Notes under the pieces: model-generated
Told to the model about the DNA's origin: nothing
Databases searched by the model: none
The model's input: the letters and a program-made list of their open reading frames with translations, nothing else
Source of the DNA: an uncultured Burkholderiales bacterium
GTDB lineage: Bacteria; Pseudomonadota; Gammaproteobacteria; Burkholderiales; Burkholderiaceae_C
Length of the DNA stretch: 64,000 nt
NCBI GenBank assembly: GCA_903838355.1
Contig: CAILYC010000063.1
Location: 26,775 to 90,774 of the forward strand
Reading direction: 5' to 3'
Position numbers and translations under genes: made by a program
In this document: in pieces, positions 1-9,021 of the stretch
How positions within the stretch are numbered: the first letter of the stretch is position 1
Layout of the letters: each line of letters starts with the position of its first letter

Positions 1-2
1 CT

Positions 3-1205
3 TTAGTGGTTCGCCAGCACGTGTTCTGCGTTTGCGTGGCGAATTTGTTCAACGATCTCTGCGCTCAGTCCCAATTGCGTCAAAGCCTTGGCTTGGGTAT
101 CCATGGCCACATAAGGGTAGTCGCTGCCGTAGAGGACTTGGGAGCTGGGCACGAGTTTCATCAACGCGGCCATGGTCGCAGGATGGGTCGCATTGGCCGT
201 GTCGTAGTACAAGCGCTTGAATTCCGCTTCAATGCCATTGGGGGCAAAATCAGCGACATTTTTGGCCGTTCCATGGAAGTAATTGATCCGACCGGCAAGC
301 ATCGGAATGGTGCCACCCGCATGCGAGAAGATCCACTTGATGTCACGCAATTTGACAAAACTCCCAGTGAGCAACAAGTTCACCACTGCACGCGTCGTGT
401 CGTGAGGCACTTCAATCACTCCCCCAAAGGTGCCGGTGTTGAGCCGTCCACAGCAAGCCGCGACCAAGGGATGGAAATAGACCACGGCTTTTCTGCGGTT
501 GAGTTCCGCAAAAATCGGTGCAAAGTCAGGATGTCCAGGCCACTTGTCGCCATAGTTGGTTTGCAGCCCCACCCCGTCAGCGCCCAAGACATCAAAGGCA
601 TACTCAATTTCCTTTAACGTGCTGGGCACATCGAGCATGGTCAAGGCGGCAAAGAGCCCCAAACGCTTGGGGTTCTCTTTGACCATGCGCGCACCATAGT
701 CATTGACCAGTTTGACCATTTTGTTGATCTCAGGGACTGGCAAATCAAACCAAAGTCCAGGGGTTGAGGCCAAGGACAAAATTGCTTTGCTCACCCCCGC
801 TTGGTCCATCTGCTTGAAAGCAGAGGCCATGGTCCAGTTTTCGACCTGTGGAAAATGGGGAATCTTGCGTTGGTTTTCATAATCCATCCAAGCCTTCAAG
901 TACTCGGGTGGATAAAAGTGATGGTGGGTATCGATCAAGGGGCCCAGGAAGGGTTGGGTGGGTTGGGTGGGTTGGGTGGGTTGCGTAGTTTGCGCAAAAC
1001 TCTCCACACTGCCCAATGCGGACAATGCAGACAATGCGCCCAACGAGCCCGCGCGTGAGCCCAAAGCCAGGGTCGCCGACTTCAACAGGTTGCGCCGGCT
1101 CGGGCGCAGCCATTGCCCGCCGTGCACGACCAGGTCCTGCGTGTCACATTCGCCACAGCTTTGTAGACCATGTGAGCAGCCCAAGGGAGAGAATTTTTTG
1201 TACAT
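3..1205 (-). CDS. Tat-exported amidohydrolase-2 family protein (ACMSD-like)
   Basis: Metal-dependent hydrolase or decarboxylase of the amidohydrolase-2 family, which includes aminocarboxymuconate-semialdehyde decarboxylase; the substrate is not evident. The twin-arginine motif SRRNLLKSA (residues 36-44) precedes an Ala/Leu-rich segment ending FAQ near 72, so Tat export is expected. Metal ligands are visible as HxH in DTHHHFYPP (92-100), His245 in YFHPL and His295 in SHAGG; Asp362 in YGSDYPY is the expected catalytic Asp. A (TQP)4 tract links signal and catalytic domain, and an odd cysteine cluster [11 protein letters not shown] (10-20) lies before the Tat motif. The ATG has GAGGAC just upstream. 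A paralogue is at 47308. Its stop lies at the window edge, so any downstream partner is unseen. Confidence 0.85.
   Translation of the reverse strand: MYKKFSPLGCSHGLQSCGECDTQDLVVHGGQWLRPSRRNLLKSATLALGSRAGSLGALSALSALGSVESFAQTTQPTQPTQPTQPFLGPLIDTHHHFYPPEYLKAWMDYENQRKIPHFPQVENWTMASAFKQMDQAGVSKAILSLASTPGLWFDLPVPEINKMVKLVNDYGARMVKENPKRLGLFAALTMLDVPSTLKEIEYAFDVLGADGVGLQTNYGDKWPGHPDFAPIFAELNRRKAVVYFHPLVAACCGRLNTGTFGGVIEVPHDTTRAVVNLLLTGSFVKLRDIKWIFSHAGGTIPMLAGRINYFHGTAKNVADFAPNGIEAEFKRLYYDTANATHPATMAALMKLVPSSQVLYGSDYPYVAMDTQAKALTQLGLSAEIVEQIRHANAEHVLANH
951..980 (+). repeat. 9-bp tandem repeat with G-quadruplex potential
   Basis: The plus strand carries seven GGG runs separated by loops of two, one, two, one, two and one T. 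They arise from a 9-bp unit (GGTTGGGTG) repeated about three and a half times. On the minus strand the tract encodes the Thr-Gln-Pro repeat of the amidohydrolase. The pattern satisfies the usual G-quadruplex rule with very short loops. Copy-number change by whole units would keep the reading frame. Confidence 0.85.
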
Positions 1206-1450
1206 GAAAGTCCTCGAATCAAAATGCCAAGATCATCAAAAAAAATGACCCTCGAGAGAGTCAAAGCGATTCAATGTAGCACCCCTAGAAGCTCAGGAAT
1301 AAGCGGTTATACCCTAGGGATCAGCCAGAGGAAATAAAAAAACCGCATTCTTCTCACGGTTGAGCGCTGGCAAAAAATTATGGATCTCAAAGGCATCGAA
1401 AAACAATGATCAGGCCAGTATCAAAATGACCTTGTTTTGATGCACCGAGC

Positions 1451-2341
1451 TTATTGACCGCCAGCAGGCACGAAGGGGTGACTCAAATAATCCAACTGAC
1501 GGGCAATGTAGGACTTCAAGGCCGAGAGACCTCGCTGCATGTTTTCGCTAGGGTCCACAAGACCTGGGTTGATGAAAATGTGGGGGGCTTGGGGCATCAC
1601 AATCATTTCGACTTGTCCACCTTTGTCCGTGTAAGCTTGCAAGAATTCACTCGCGCGCTCATTGGTAAACCCGGGGAGCACATCGCCTCCGGCTTGGATC
1701 AAGAGCAAGGCGGGTTGGTGAGTCTCTTCCGCGCTTTGGAGGACATGGATGGGGCTTTCTTCTTTAACGCCAGCAATACCACCAAAATAATTCACCAAAT
1801 CAAAGGCGTCAACAGTGTTGCCGTGGCTGGGCGAAGCGTGGCAAACGGTGTAGAGCAAGTCGTAACCGCAGCCACTACAAATCACGTAGTCGAGCTTGGC
1901 GTCGACTTGGAACGCATCCATCTCCGTCAAGTACTCGGGGTGATGGGGTCGCATGCCAGCGAGCAACATTTGATGGCCGCCGCTTGAAAACCCAAGTCCG
2001 CCCATCCCCATCGGTGTGGCATTGAAGTCCGCGGCATGCGTTTTGAACCAGCGAATGCCGTAGTTGATGTCTTGCATGGCCGCGGGATGCTCGGCCTGTC
2101 CTTTGAGCCGAAAATCCAAGGATGCCACAAAAAGACCATGTCGGGCCAACTCCAAATCAACGGCCCGGTTGCGCATACGGTCGAATCGGTTCCAGCCTCC
2201 GCCGTGCAAATCGATGAGCATGGGGAACGGCCCCTTGCCTTGCGGTTCATAGACATGACTGAGGACCGCGTGGCCATCCACGTCTCGATATTGCACATCG
2301 CGCTCGACGACTTCGTAATTGGAAGCCAAATCGTAATTCAT
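1451..2341 (-). CDS. Alpha/beta hydrolase, HGGG (hormone-sensitive-lipase-like) type
   Basis: Probable cytoplasmic esterase or lipase-like hydrolase of unknown substrate. The oxyanion-hole motif HGGG is at residues 46-49 and the nucleophile elbow GFSSGG at 117-122, placing the Ser near 120; Asp in AGGDVLPG (near 233) and His in APHIF (near 263) complete a plausible triad. No signal peptide is seen. An in-frame ATG exists nine codons upstream at 2368, but the ATG at 2341 has GGAGAAGGA immediately before it and is preferred. It follows the Bug gene at 2424 on the same strand and precedes the amidohydrolase, so a Bug-Bug-hydrolase-amidohydrolase transcript is likely. Confidence 0.85.
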   Translation of the reverse strand: MNYDLASNYEVVERDVQYRDVDGHAVLSHVYEPQGKGPFPMLIDLHGGGWNRFDRMRNRAVDLELARHGLFVASLDFRLKGQAEHPAAMQDINYGIRWFKTHAADFNATPMGMGGLGFSSGGHQMLLAGMRPHHPEYLTEMDAFQVDAKLDYVICSGCGYDLLYTVCHASPSHGNTVDAFDLVNYFGGIAGVKEESPIHVLQSAEETHQPALLLIQAGGDVLPGFTNERASEFLQAYTDKGGQVEMIVMPQAPHIFINPGLVDPSENMQRGLSALKSYIARQLDYLSHPFVPAGGQ

Positions 2342-2423
2342 GGTTTTTCCTTCTCCAGTTTTTTTCAACAGGGTCCATCACAGGCTTGGGTCAACGGTGA
2401 GACGACCCAATCGCGACATTGAT

Positions 2424-3401
2424 TCACTTGTCTTTTCTAAAATCAATTTTCCGCACAACATCAAGCCACTGTTTCTTCTCCAATGCAAGCAACTTGGCAA
2501 AATCTTCTGGAGAACTCACCTGGGCGTCAATGCCACTGGCTTGCATCGAGTCTTGAATCGATTTGGCTTGGCTTGCCTGAGAAATGGCGAGGGATATCTT
2601 TTTCACAAGCTCGGCGTTCATATTGGCCGGTCCAATCAAACCATACCAAGTGGAAATCACCACGCCCGGCACACCTTCTTCCGCCACGGTAGGAACCTCG
2701 GGCATCAAAGCGGATCTCGATAGGGTCGCCAGGCCCAGGGCCCGCAAGTGATCCACCTTGATGTGCTGCATCACCCCAGGCGGCGTGGAGAATGTCAACT
2801 GGACCCGTTCAGCCAAGAGGTCGACCAGGGCTGGGCCACTGCCCTTGTAAGGGATGTGGGTGGCTTTGATACCCGCTTGGGCAAGAAAAACTTCCATGGC
2901 CAAGTGGGTGAGCCCGCCGCTGCCCCCCGAGGAATAACTGATCTCACCGGGATGGGCTTTGGCAAAAACGATCAAATCACGAAGGCTCTTGAAGCTCGAG
3001 TTGCTGTTGGCGACAATCACCAAGGGGGTCGAGGCCAAGATGGAGATCGGGGTGAAATCTTTGCTGGCATCAAAGATAAATTTTTGCATCAAGAGGGCAT
3101 CGATGAACTGCGAGACACTGATGAATCCAAGGGTGTAGCCGTCCGCTGGTGCACTGGCAATGAGGTCCAAACCAATCATGCCCGATCCTCCCGAGCGGTT
3201 GTCGACAATCACCGGTTGGGCAAGCGCATCGCCGGCAATAAGGGCAAATTTTCTGGCGGTGAAGTCGGTTCCGGCACCCGGGGCGGTCGGAATAATCCAC
3301 CGCATCGGTTTATTGGGATAGTCGAGTGATTGGGCTGCACCCCAACTCATCGCGGGGACACCCAGGATCAATGCAAAGAGGCGCAGAAAGCGCAAGCACA
3401 T
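2424..3401 (-). CDS. Bug/TctC family periplasmic solute-binding protein
   Basis: Extracytoplasmic binding protein of the Bug (TctC, PF03401) family, which in characterised cases binds small carboxylates or related compounds for tripartite tricarboxylate transporters. Family marks seen: mature start YPNKPMRWIIPTAPGAGTD, DNRSGGSGMIG, PADGYTLGF, HIPYKGSGPALVDLL, and STWYGLIGPANM. The chosen ATG gives a good signal peptide (MCLRFLRLFALILG then a site near WGAA) and about 325 residues. Another ATG at 3503 would add 34 basic residues before it; neither start has a clear Shine-Dalgarno. It lies directly downstream of a second Bug gene, so two binding proteins are in tandem. Ligand unknown. Confidence 0.9.
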   Translation of the reverse strand: MCLRFLRLFALILGVPAMSWGAAQSLDYPNKPMRWIIPTAPGAGTDFTARKFALIAGDALAQPVIVDNRSGGSGMIGLDLIASAPADGYTLGFISVSQFIDALLMQKFIFDASKDFTPISILASTPLVIVANSNSSFKSLRDLIVFAKAHPGEISYSSGGSGGLTHLAMEVFLAQAGIKATHIPYKGSGPALVDLLAERVQLTFSTPPGVMQHIKVDHLRALGLATLSRSALMPEVPTVAEEGVPGVVISTWYGLIGPANMNAELVKKISLAISQASQAKSIQDSMQASGIDAQVSSPEDFAKLLALEKKQWLDVVRKIDFRKDK

Positions 3402-3595
3402 GTTGAAAAAAGCAGGAAATTCTTGGCGATTGAACCTCCGTTTTGAAATGAGATTCTTGCCAAGCCTCTTGTTTTTAAAAAGAAATTTCAGTCTGTTGCC
3501 CATGATTTGCTGTGTTGATATCAATGGTGTTGGTGGTCGTGGTTGTGGTCATGCCTGAGCGAGGTAAACGCTACAGCCTCAAGGCCTCCCCCTCC

Positions 3596-4606
3596 TCACT
3601 CCACTTTGATATTGTTTTTTTGAACCAAACCCACCCACTTGACAATTTCATCTTTTAAAAACTGTTGCTGCTCGTTGACGGGAACGTTGATGATCCTGCC
3701 GCCATCTTTTTCAACCTGGGCGATGAATTCCGGCTCTTTATTGATCACCACCATGGCTTGGCGCAACTTACTCACTGCAGCGACTGGCGTTTTGCTGGGC
3801 GCAAAGATACCGAACCAGCTCTCACCGGTAAATTTAGTCATGCCCGTCTCGTTGATGGTGGGCACCAAGGGCAAGACGGGGGAGCGCTCTTGGGCAGAAA
3901 GGGCCAAGCCCTTTAACTTGCCGTTGAGGATGTATTGTTTGGACGCAGACATGTTGTCAAACATCACATCAACGCGGTCTCCCATCATTTCCTGGTAACC
4001 CATGGCCGCCCCCTTGAAGGGGACATGGATGGACTCAATGCCAAGGGCATTGAGCAAGATCTCCCCCCAGACGTGCTGCAGTGTGCCGATTCCAGCCGAA
4101 CCGAACAGAATTGGTTTGTTTTGTTGCTTGGCAAATTTAACGAATTCAGCCAGTGAATTGACTGGCATTTCGGGGCGAGTCAAAAATACAAACGAGTAAC
4201 CGGAGATATACCCCAGCGGCACAAAATCACGGTCGGGGTCGTAGCTCAAGTTTTTGATCAAGGCCTTGTTCATCACCATATTGGCCAAGCCACCAATCAT
4301 GAGCGTGTACCCATCCGCTGGCGCATTGGCCACGAACTCTGTGCCAATCAAAGAGCCAGCCCCGCTTTTGTTCTCCACGACAGTGCCGATTTTGAATTGC
4401 TCACTGAGTTTTTGAGCGATTCGGCGACCAATCAAATCGGTCCCACCCCCAGCGGCTTGGGGGACAATCACTTTAATGGGATGGTTGGGGTAGTCGTTGG
4501 TGGGTGTTTGGGCAAACACCAACCCCGAACTCAGCAAGGCAGCGATCCCCATCTTGAGCACCGCAGTGCGTCTAGACAACAAGAGTTCAATGGTAAGGGT
4601 GGTCAT
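3596..4606 (-). CDS. Bug/TctC family solute-binding protein, possible Tat substrate
   Basis: Bug-family protein of 336 residues. The N-terminus SRRTAVLKMGIAALLSSG resembles a twin-arginine signal more than a plain Sec signal, unlike most of the other Bug proteins in the window. Mature motifs: DYPNHPIKVIVPQAAGGGTD, ENKSGAGSLIG, PADGYTLMIG, YDPDRDFVPLG, HVPFKGAAMGYQEMMG. The last deviates from the usual PAxxDLLGG, which may reflect a different ligand. GGAG lies about ten bases before the ATG. First gene of the leftmost minus-strand operon; the 156-bp gap to the divergent VOC gene probably holds both promoters. Confidence 0.9.
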   Translation of the reverse strand: MTTLTIELLLSRRTAVLKMGIAALLSSGLVFAQTPTNDYPNHPIKVIVPQAAGGGTDLIGRRIAQKLSEQFKIGTVVENKSGAGSLIGTEFVANAPADGYTLMIGGLANMVMNKALIKNLSYDPDRDFVPLGYISGYSFVFLTRPEMPVNSLAEFVKFAKQQNKPILFGSAGIGTLQHVWGEILLNALGIESIHVPFKGAAMGYQEMMGDRVDVMFDNMSASKQYILNGKLKGLALSAQERSPVLPLVPTINETGMTKFTGESWFGIFAPSKTPVAAVSKLRQAMVVINKEPEFIAQVEKDGGRIINVPVNEQQQFLKDEIVKWVGLVQKNNIKVE

Positions 4607-4762
4607 CGTGCAGGCACTCCAGGGTGGGGTTTAAAAAAATCTCAATATTGGCCTTATCCTAGTGATATTTTTCCACGGTTGCTTCGGTATTTGTCTTCTA
4701 GATGAAAGATGCTCTTTATGTTAGATTCAAGTCTCTAACCTTGGCCCTTGATGCTTTTGAAT

Positions 4763-5308
4763 ATGACCCACCTACCCCACTTGACCCTGCGCCACCTTGG
4801 CATGTTTGTTCGTGACATTGAGAGGATGTCGGGCTTTTACAAAGAGGTCCTGGGTTTCACCCAAACCGATTCGGGTCACGTTCGTGGACACGATGTGGTG
4901 TTTTTGACCCGAGATGAGAAATCCCACCATCAACTCGTCATGGAAACCGGGCGCTCCGAGCACACCGGCCCAGGCTTTGGCTTGCAGCAAATTTCCTTTC
5001 AAGTGAGCGCACTAGAGGATCTGCGCGTCATGCACGCCCTGGTCAAAGCCAGAAGCGATGTTGGCTTGATTCAAACGATCGACCACGGAAACGCCTGGTC
5101 ACTCTACTTCAGAGACCCCGAGGACAACCGCGTTGAAATCTACCTCGACTCCCCTTGGTATATCCCACAACCCTATGGCGAAGTTTTCAATTTGGACAGT
5201 ACTGACGCCGAAATTCACGCCTGTACTTTTCAAAAAGTCCAAGCCATTGCCGGCTACCAAACCATGGGCCATTGGCAAGAGCAACTCGCCCAACAAATCA
5301 AGCCCTGA
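4763..5308 (+). CDS. VOC-family (glyoxalase/extradiol-like) protein
   Basis: Vicinal-oxygen-chelate fold protein, about 181 residues, related to glyoxalases and small extradiol dioxygenases. Candidate metal ligands are His in LRHLGMFV near the N-terminus, His in the HHQLV segment and Glu in NRVEIYLDSPW; the HGNAWSLYFRDPE segment is typical of the group. Reaction not determinable from sequence. In-frame ATG at 4751 and TTG at 4748 would add four or five residues. A close paralogue at 40120 shares the SPWYIPQPYG-like tail. It is the first plus-strand gene before the Rieske oxygenase at 5512, but a separate promoter lies between them. Confidence 0.8.
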   Translation: MTHLPHLTLRHLGMFVRDIERMSGFYKEVLGFTQTDSGHVRGHDVVFLTRDEKSHHQLVMETGRSEHTGPGFGLQQISFQVSALEDLRVMHALVKARSDVGLIQTIDHGNAWSLYFRDPEDNRVEIYLDSPWYIPQPYGEVFNLDSTDAEIHACTFQKVQAIAGYQTMGHWQEQLAQQIKP

Positions 5309-5400
5309 AACGCCAATCTTGAGTGCTCAAGTCTATTGGCCTTCGCATTTTTTTAGAGCCACATAAAAGCCAGGGCTTTCTTCTGCCAATCACTGTGCAA

Positions 5401-5430
5401 TTCTGCTGGTCTTCATAAAATTCAGCAGAA
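5401..5430. promoter_or_regulatory. Inverted repeat, candidate operator
   Basis: Perfect 8-bp inverted repeat TTCTGCTG-N14-CAGCAGAA lying directly upstream of the -35 element of the predicted Rieske promoter. The position fits an activator or repressor site. No regulator gene is nearby, so the binding protein is unknown. Confidence 0.4.
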
Positions 5431-5431
5431 C

Positions 5432-5460
5432 TTGTCGGTTAAAATGCCTTTTCTTATAGA
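5432..5460 (+). promoter_or_regulatory. Predicted sigma70 promoter of the Rieske oxygenase operon
   Basis: TTGTCG, 17-bp spacer, TATAGA, ending 51 bp before the ATG of the Rieske oxygenase. Spacing is optimal and both hexamers differ from consensus in one or two positions. Confidence 0.5.
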
Positions 5461-5511
5461 GCTCGTTTTGAGTCCTCACATTTCTATTTTTTCCAATTAC
5501 ATTGCGAACCC

Positions 5512-6804
5512 ATGTCTATCTCTCCAGATGTCAACGAAACCCTTTGCCGCACGGGCCCCAACACCGCCATGGGCCGTCTATTCAGACGCTATTGGATTCC
5601 TTTGCTTATTTCCAGTGAGTTGCCAGACAATGATGGTGCGCCCCTAAGGGTCACGGTTTTGTCAGAAAAGCTCTTGGCGTTTCGCAGTACCGATGGCGGC
5701 GTTGGACTCATTGACGAGTTTTGTGCCCACCGCGGTGTGTCCTTGTGGTTTGGTCGCAATGAAGAACACGGCATACGCTGTCCCTACCATGGCTGGAAAT
5801 ACAACGTTAACGGTCAATGCGTGGATGTTCCCTCGGAAGCGGCCGACAGTGGCTACAGTGAACGCATCAAGCTCACAGCCTATCCTTGCGTTGAGCAAGG
5901 CGGTGTGATTTGGGCCTATATGGGAGAACCAAGCGAGCAACCCCCTTTACCCAAATTCGAATGGAATTTGGTGCCACACGCCAACCGCTATGTCTCTAAG
6001 CGGCTGCAGGAGTCAAACTACTTGCAAGCCATGGAAGGCGGCATCGATTCGAGCCACGTGTCTTTTTTGCACAGTGGTGAGCTGCACACCGACCCCTTGC
6101 ACAAAGGCACCAAAGGCGCCAAATTCCAAGGCGACAAAAAACCCATCTTTGAGGTCCAAGAGTCCAGCGGCGGTCTTCTCATTGGCGCGAGAAGAAATGC
6201 AGAAGCGGGCTCCTATTATTGGAGAATTTCGCAATGGATCATGCCCTGGTACACCATGATTCCGCCTTACGGCGAGAACGCGCTCAATGGACACGCCTTT
6301 GTGCCCATCGACGATGAGAACTGCTGGGTTTGGAGCATGACGCACAAACCGGCAGTGGCTTTGACGCAGGAAGAAATTCACTCCATGGACAACGGCGAAG
6401 GCATGTACGCCGAATTAATCCCCGGCACCTACCAAGCCGTGGCCAACAAACGCAACGATTACTTGATCGACCGTGACTTGCAAAAATCGGGACGCTTCTA
6501 CAGCGGCGTCAAAGGCATCGGTATGCAAGACGGCTCCTTGCAAGAGAGCATGGGCACGATTCAAGACCGAAGCCTGGAGAATTTGGTCTCAACCGACAAC
6601 GCCATCATCATGGCGCGCAACCGTTTATTAAAGGCCGCCAAGAACTTGGACAAAGGCTTGCCTCCTCCAGGACTCGATCAAGAGTCGCATTTTGTGCGCT
6701 CGGCGTCGGTCGAGTTGCCAGTGGGTGTCCCCTTCAAGGAAGCGGCTGCAGAAAACTTAAAAGCCTCTTTGGGCAAATCACACGTCTCCGTGATCTCGGT
6801 TTAA
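5512..6804 (+). CDS. Rieske non-heme iron oxygenase, phthalate-4,5-dioxygenase-like
   Basis: Terminal oxygenase component of the phthalate dioxygenase/VanA-like family, expected to hydroxylate or demethylate an aromatic acid in the cytoplasm. The Rieske cluster ligands are C71-x-H73 and C90-x2-H93; the mononuclear iron site is visible as EGGIDSSHVSFLH with D179, H182 and H187. Length (430) is normal for the family. It needs an electron-transfer reductase, and none is in the window. Bug (6818) and a zinc dehydrogenase (7836) follow at 13 and 16 bp, forming an operon. Two paralogues lie at 28299 and 35116. Substrate unknown; phthalate isomers or methoxylated acids are possible. Confidence 0.9.
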   Translation: MSISPDVNETLCRTGPNTAMGRLFRRYWIPLLISSELPDNDGAPLRVTVLSEKLLAFRSTDGGVGLIDEFCAHRGVSLWFGRNEEHGIRCPYHGWKYNVNGQCVDVPSEAADSGYSERIKLTAYPCVEQGGVIWAYMGEPSEQPPLPKFEWNLVPHANRYVSKRLQESNYLQAMEGGIDSSHVSFLHSGELHTDPLHKGTKGAKFQGDKKPIFEVQESSGGLLIGARRNAEAGSYYWRISQWIMPWYTMIPPYGENALNGHAFVPIDDENCWVWSMTHKPAVALTQEEIHSMDNGEGMYAELIPGTYQAVANKRNDYLIDRDLQKSGRFYSGVKGIGMQDGSLQESMGTIQDRSLENLVSTDNAIIMARNRLLKAAKNLDKGLPPPGLDQESHFVRSASVELPVGVPFKEAAAENLKASLGKSHVSVISV

Positions 6805-6817
6805 TGAGGCCCCCTGC

Positions 6818-7819
6818 ATGAAAAGCACTTTTCTTGGGGCTGTCGCCCTCACGGCCTTCATCGTTACGAGCCCTTTGTTTACCGCATCCACAGGGTTTGC
6901 ACAAACCACTGCCCCACTTCCACCAACAACTGCCCCACTTCAGTTCGTCGTGCCCTCCTCTCCAGGCACCACCGGGGACCAATTGGCCCGCTTGATCGGT
7001 GCCAAGATTACCCAGCGCACAGGCACCCCGGTCATGGTGGACAACCGATTGGGCGCGGGGGGCTTGATTGGCATCGATGCTGTTGCCAAGGCGACTCCTG
7101 ACGGCAAAACCTTTTTGTTTTCTGCCACCGCTTTCAGCACCTTGGCAGCACTCAGAAACGATTTGCCTTACGACCCGATCAAAAATTTCTCTCCTGTGAT
7201 CTTGCTCGGAACGAGCCCCTTGGTTTTTGTCGTCAACAATGCTGTTCCCGCGCAAAATATGAAAGAGTTTGTCGACTATGTCGGTAAACAACGCCCCAAT
7301 ACAGTCAACTATGCCTCTCCTGGAGTTGGTAGCGTTCACCACTTGACCATGGAGATGTTTTTGCAGTACACGGGCTTGCAAATGACCCACGTGCCCTACA
7401 AAGCCAGCGCCAACTCATTGACTGACATTGTGGCCGGACACGTCCAATCGGGCTTTGTGGTCCTGCAAACCGCCACTCAACTCGTGCAAAGCGGCAAAAT
7501 GCGCATGCTCGCCATCATGGGCACGGGCCACGCCGCACAGTTCCCCACCACCCCCACCTTCATCGAATCGGGCTACTCGATGCCCGTGATCAACGCTTGG
7601 TTTGGAATTTCAGCCCCCGCCAATGTGCCGCCCAATGCGCTCAATGCCTTCAATGCCGAGATCAATCAAATTCTTAAGCTGCCCGAGGTTCAACTCGGCA
7701 TGCAAAAAATGGGCGTCACCCCGTCTGGGGGCCCCCCCGAAAAGCTCGAAACTTTGGTGAAAAATGAAATCAAAATTTGGAGCCAAGTGGTCAAGAAAGC
7801 CGACATCACACTCGAATGA
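6818..7819 (+). CDS. Bug/TctC family solute-binding protein
   Basis: Bug-family protein of 333 residues with a Sec signal (MKSTFLGAVALTAF...GFAQ). Its mature start is unusual: a duplicated TTAPLPPTTAPL stretch, encoded by a 12-bp direct repeat, replaces the common YPxKPI, followed by FVVPSSPGTTGDQLAR. The remaining marks are standard: DNRLGAGGLIG, TPDGKTFLFS (Lys in place of the usual Tyr), HVPYKASANSLTDIVAG. Encoded between a Rieske oxygenase and an alcohol dehydrogenase, so it probably delivers or senses the oxygenase substrate (inference). GAGG precedes the ATG. Confidence 0.88.
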   Translation: MKSTFLGAVALTAFIVTSPLFTASTGFAQTTAPLPPTTAPLQFVVPSSPGTTGDQLARLIGAKITQRTGTPVMVDNRLGAGGLIGIDAVAKATPDGKTFLFSATAFSTLAALRNDLPYDPIKNFSPVILLGTSPLVFVVNNAVPAQNMKEFVDYVGKQRPNTVNYASPGVGSVHHLTMEMFLQYTGLQMTHVPYKASANSLTDIVAGHVQSGFVVLQTATQLVQSGKMRMLAIMGTGHAAQFPTTPTFIESGYSMPVINAWFGISAPANVPPNALNAFNAEINQILKLPEVQLGMQKMGVTPSGGPPEKLETLVKNEIKIWSQVVKKADITLE

Positions 7820-7835
7820 TTTTTAGAAAGCTTTT

Positions 7836-8948
7836 ATGACCCAACCCCAACAGGTGCTGGCCGCGGTCGCCTACCCCGATTTGACGATAGAGTTGAAAGA
7901 GTTCATTGCGCCAGAAGTCACCGAATCAACGGGCTTACTGAAGGTTGACAAGACGGGTATTTGCGGCAGCGATTGGCCCTACTTTAAAACTTACCCCAGC
8001 AGCAAAGGCCCGATGATTTTGGGCCACGAAACCGTGGGCACCATCACTGCGCAGGGCCAAGAAGCATCCTCTAGATGGGGTGTTAAAGAGGGCGACCGGG
8101 TAGCACTCGAAGAGTATTTGCCCTGTGGACACTGTCACTACTGCAGAACGGGGGACTTTCGGCTTTGCGATGAAACGGACACTTTGCTTGGCAACGGGGT
8201 GCGATATGGCTCAACCCCGACGGCCCTTGAACCCTCGCTTTGGGGTGGCTATGCCCAGTACCAGTATCTGCACGCCAAAACCGTGTTTCACAAAGTCCCC
8301 TCCAACATTTCTTCCGACTTGGCGACATTGGCCCTACCCCTGGGCAATGGGGTCGAGTGGGCCGTCTTACAGGGCAAAGCAACACTGGGCAAATGCATGG
8401 TGATCCAAGGCCCCGGACAACAAGGCTTGGCCTGCGTGGTCGCGGCCAAACAAGCCGGGGCCTCCTTGATCATCGTCACGGGTTTGAAGCGCGACGCTCA
8501 CCGCTTGGCCTTGGCCAGGGAACTGGGCGCGCATCACACCTTGTGTGTTGATGAAGTGGACTTATTGGAAACGGTGGGTGAGTTGACCGGTGGCTTTATG
8601 GCCGATGTGGTGATTGATTGCGCCTCGGGCGGGGCCGACACCATTGTCTCGGCCATTCAAATCGCCAGAAAAGGCGGCCTAGTGATGCTGTGCGGCAGAA
8701 AAGGCGTCCCCGTCGAGCAGTTTCATAGCGATCAACTCTTTAGGAAACACCTCACCTTGCGCGGCATGAGAGGACACAGTTACCAAGCGGTGGAGATGGC
8801 GCTAGAGATCATTGCCTCCAAAGGATTTGCCCTGGACAAACTCTGCACCCACCATTTCGGTTTGGGTGAACTCAAAGACGCACTCATGACCGTTGGCGGA
8901 CTAGGTCAATCGGGCGCCATCCATTGCGTCGTCGATCCTTGGCAGTGA
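7836..8948 (+). CDS. Zinc-dependent medium-chain alcohol dehydrogenase
   Basis: MDR-superfamily NAD(P)-dependent dehydrogenase, 370 residues. Catalytic zinc ligands C43 (GICGSD) and H64/E65 (GHE) are present, as are four structural-zinc cysteines C97, C100, C103 and C111 in PCGHCHYCRTGDFRLC. The nucleotide-binding region is atypical: GPGQQGLAC replaces the more usual GxGxxG. Similar to threonine/butanediol dehydrogenase-type enzymes, but the substrate cannot be named. Last gene of the 5512 operon; an alcohol formed downstream of the Rieske reaction is a reasonable substrate (inference). Confidence 0.85.
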   Translation: MTQPQQVLAAVAYPDLTIELKEFIAPEVTESTGLLKVDKTGICGSDWPYFKTYPSSKGPMILGHETVGTITAQGQEASSRWGVKEGDRVALEEYLPCGHCHYCRTGDFRLCDETDTLLGNGVRYGSTPTALEPSLWGGYAQYQYLHAKTVFHKVPSNISSDLATLALPLGNGVEWAVLQGKATLGKCMVIQGPGQQGLACVVAAKQAGASLIIVTGLKRDAHRLALARELGAHHTLCVDEVDLLETVGELTGGFMADVVIDCASGGADTIVSAIQIARKGGLVMLCGRKGVPVEQFHSDQLFRKHLTLRGMRGHSYQAVEMALEIIASKGFALDKLCTHHFGLGELKDALMTVGGLGQSGAIHCVVDPWQ

Positions 8949-8989
8949 AATACCGCGCATTGAAAAACCCGCTTGCTCCCGCCTTTCCC

Positions 8990-9021
8990 GCCACGCCCCC
9001 CTAACAAGACAAGGGGGTGGC
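8990..9021. terminator. Hairpin between convergent genes
   Basis: GCCAC(G)CCCCCT pairs with AGGGGGTGGC across a nine-base loop, with one bulged base. It lies exactly between the convergent alcohol dehydrogenase and Bug genes. No U-tract follows, so an intrinsic terminator is plausible but not certain. Confidence 0.45.

Noticed and set aside
4763..5308. A confirmed extradiol ring-cleavage dioxygenase
   Set aside because: Only a single small VOC unit with candidate ligands is visible. Glyoxalase, isomerase or other VOC activities fit equally well.
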